DNA from: Methylobacterium durans
GTDB lineage: Bacteria; Pseudomonadota; Alphaproteobacteria; Rhizobiales; Beijerinckiaceae
DNA: 64,000 nucleotides
Direction: 5' to 3'
NCBI RefSeq assembly: GCF_003173715.1
Contig: NZ_CP029550.1
Location: 3,192,501 to 3,256,500, forward strand
A program made the position numbers and the translations under genes. The notes under the pieces are model-generated. The model worked only from the letters and a program-made list of their open reading frames with translations, ran no database searches and was not told where the DNA came from. Below are positions 63,918 through 64,000 of this stretch, piece by piece (the stretch's first letter is position 1; every line of letters starts with the position of its first letter).

Positions 63918-64000
63918 ATGAGCACCGGTACCGTGAAGTGGTTCAACGAGACCAAGGGCTACGGCTTCATCCAACCCGATGACGGCGGCAAGGACGTGTT
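63918..64000 (+). CDS. CspA-family cold shock protein (3' end outside window)
   Basis: The visible 27 codons read [20 protein letters not shown] and GGKDV, matching the first half of the cold-shock fold including RNP1. GAGGAT precedes the ATG at 63918. It is a second, slightly different copy relative to 45909-46118. Confidence 0.9.
   Translation, partial: MSTGTVKWFNETKGYGFIQPDDGGKDV

Overview
The window looks like chromosome or megaplasmid DNA of a high-GC alphaproteobacterium, most likely a Methylobacteriaceae member. The reasons are the GC-rich codon use, a GGAAC-N16-CGTT promoter of the alphaproteobacterial EcfG general stress sigma factor, a ROSE-type RNA thermometer, a cold-shock gene next to a DUF6481 gene, and several lineage-typical small proteins. 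The genus is an inference; no rRNA or tRNA gene was seen.

From 1 to about 20 kb the DNA reads as ordinary, mostly intact metabolic sequence. On the minus strand, 13.0 to 4.0 kb holds a nitrogen-compound uptake and breakdown cluster: a GntR/FCD regulator, a branched-chain-amino-acid-type ABC transporter (binding protein, LivH permease and a LivM-LivG-LivF triple fusion), an allantoinase-like polysaccharide-deacetylase family protein, and an atzG-atzE-atzH trio (GatC-like subunit, amidase, DUF3225 protein). The substrate cannot be read from sequence; a ureide or carboxyurea-like compound fits the enzymes. Two similar 15-bp sites 22 bp apart sit in the divergent control region of the binding protein. 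On the plus strand, 13.3 to 19.8 kb carries a DUF2252 protein, a metallophosphoesterase, an ArsB-like transporter, a duplicated DMT-type transporter and a TAXI-family solute-binding protein. An IS630-type element at 2.5 to 3.6 kb splits an FkbM methyltransferase gene.

From about 20 to 61 kb lies an accessory region with ten recognisable insertion sequences (IS630 x2, IS3 x3, IS1182-like x2, IS256, IS5, IS110), a MITE-like element and several decayed copies. Between them are AT-rich candidate defence genes (a zinc-hook AAA_13 ATPase; a RusA-like nuclease overlapping a PD-(D/E)XK-HEPN protein), a stress segment (truncated LOV histidine kinase, two Hsp20 genes, small proteins, an SPW membrane protein, MarC), and a replication-type segment (truncated primase zinc module, TOPRIM-DUF927 helicase-primase, HNH protein, TGTCACACCT repeats). 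Two near-identical 1510-bp IS3 copies bracket the stress and replication segments in direct orientation, and each abuts a truncated gene. From 42 to 57 kb come many small orphan genes, a cold-shock gene, a Crp/Fnr operon and more pseudogenes.

The last 3 kb returns to intact genes: an RsbQ-like alpha/beta hydrolase one base upstream of a PAS hybrid histidine kinase, and the start of a second cold-shock gene. Several genes are broken by a single missing base in a G/C run, so some pseudogenes here may be base-calling errors rather than true decay.
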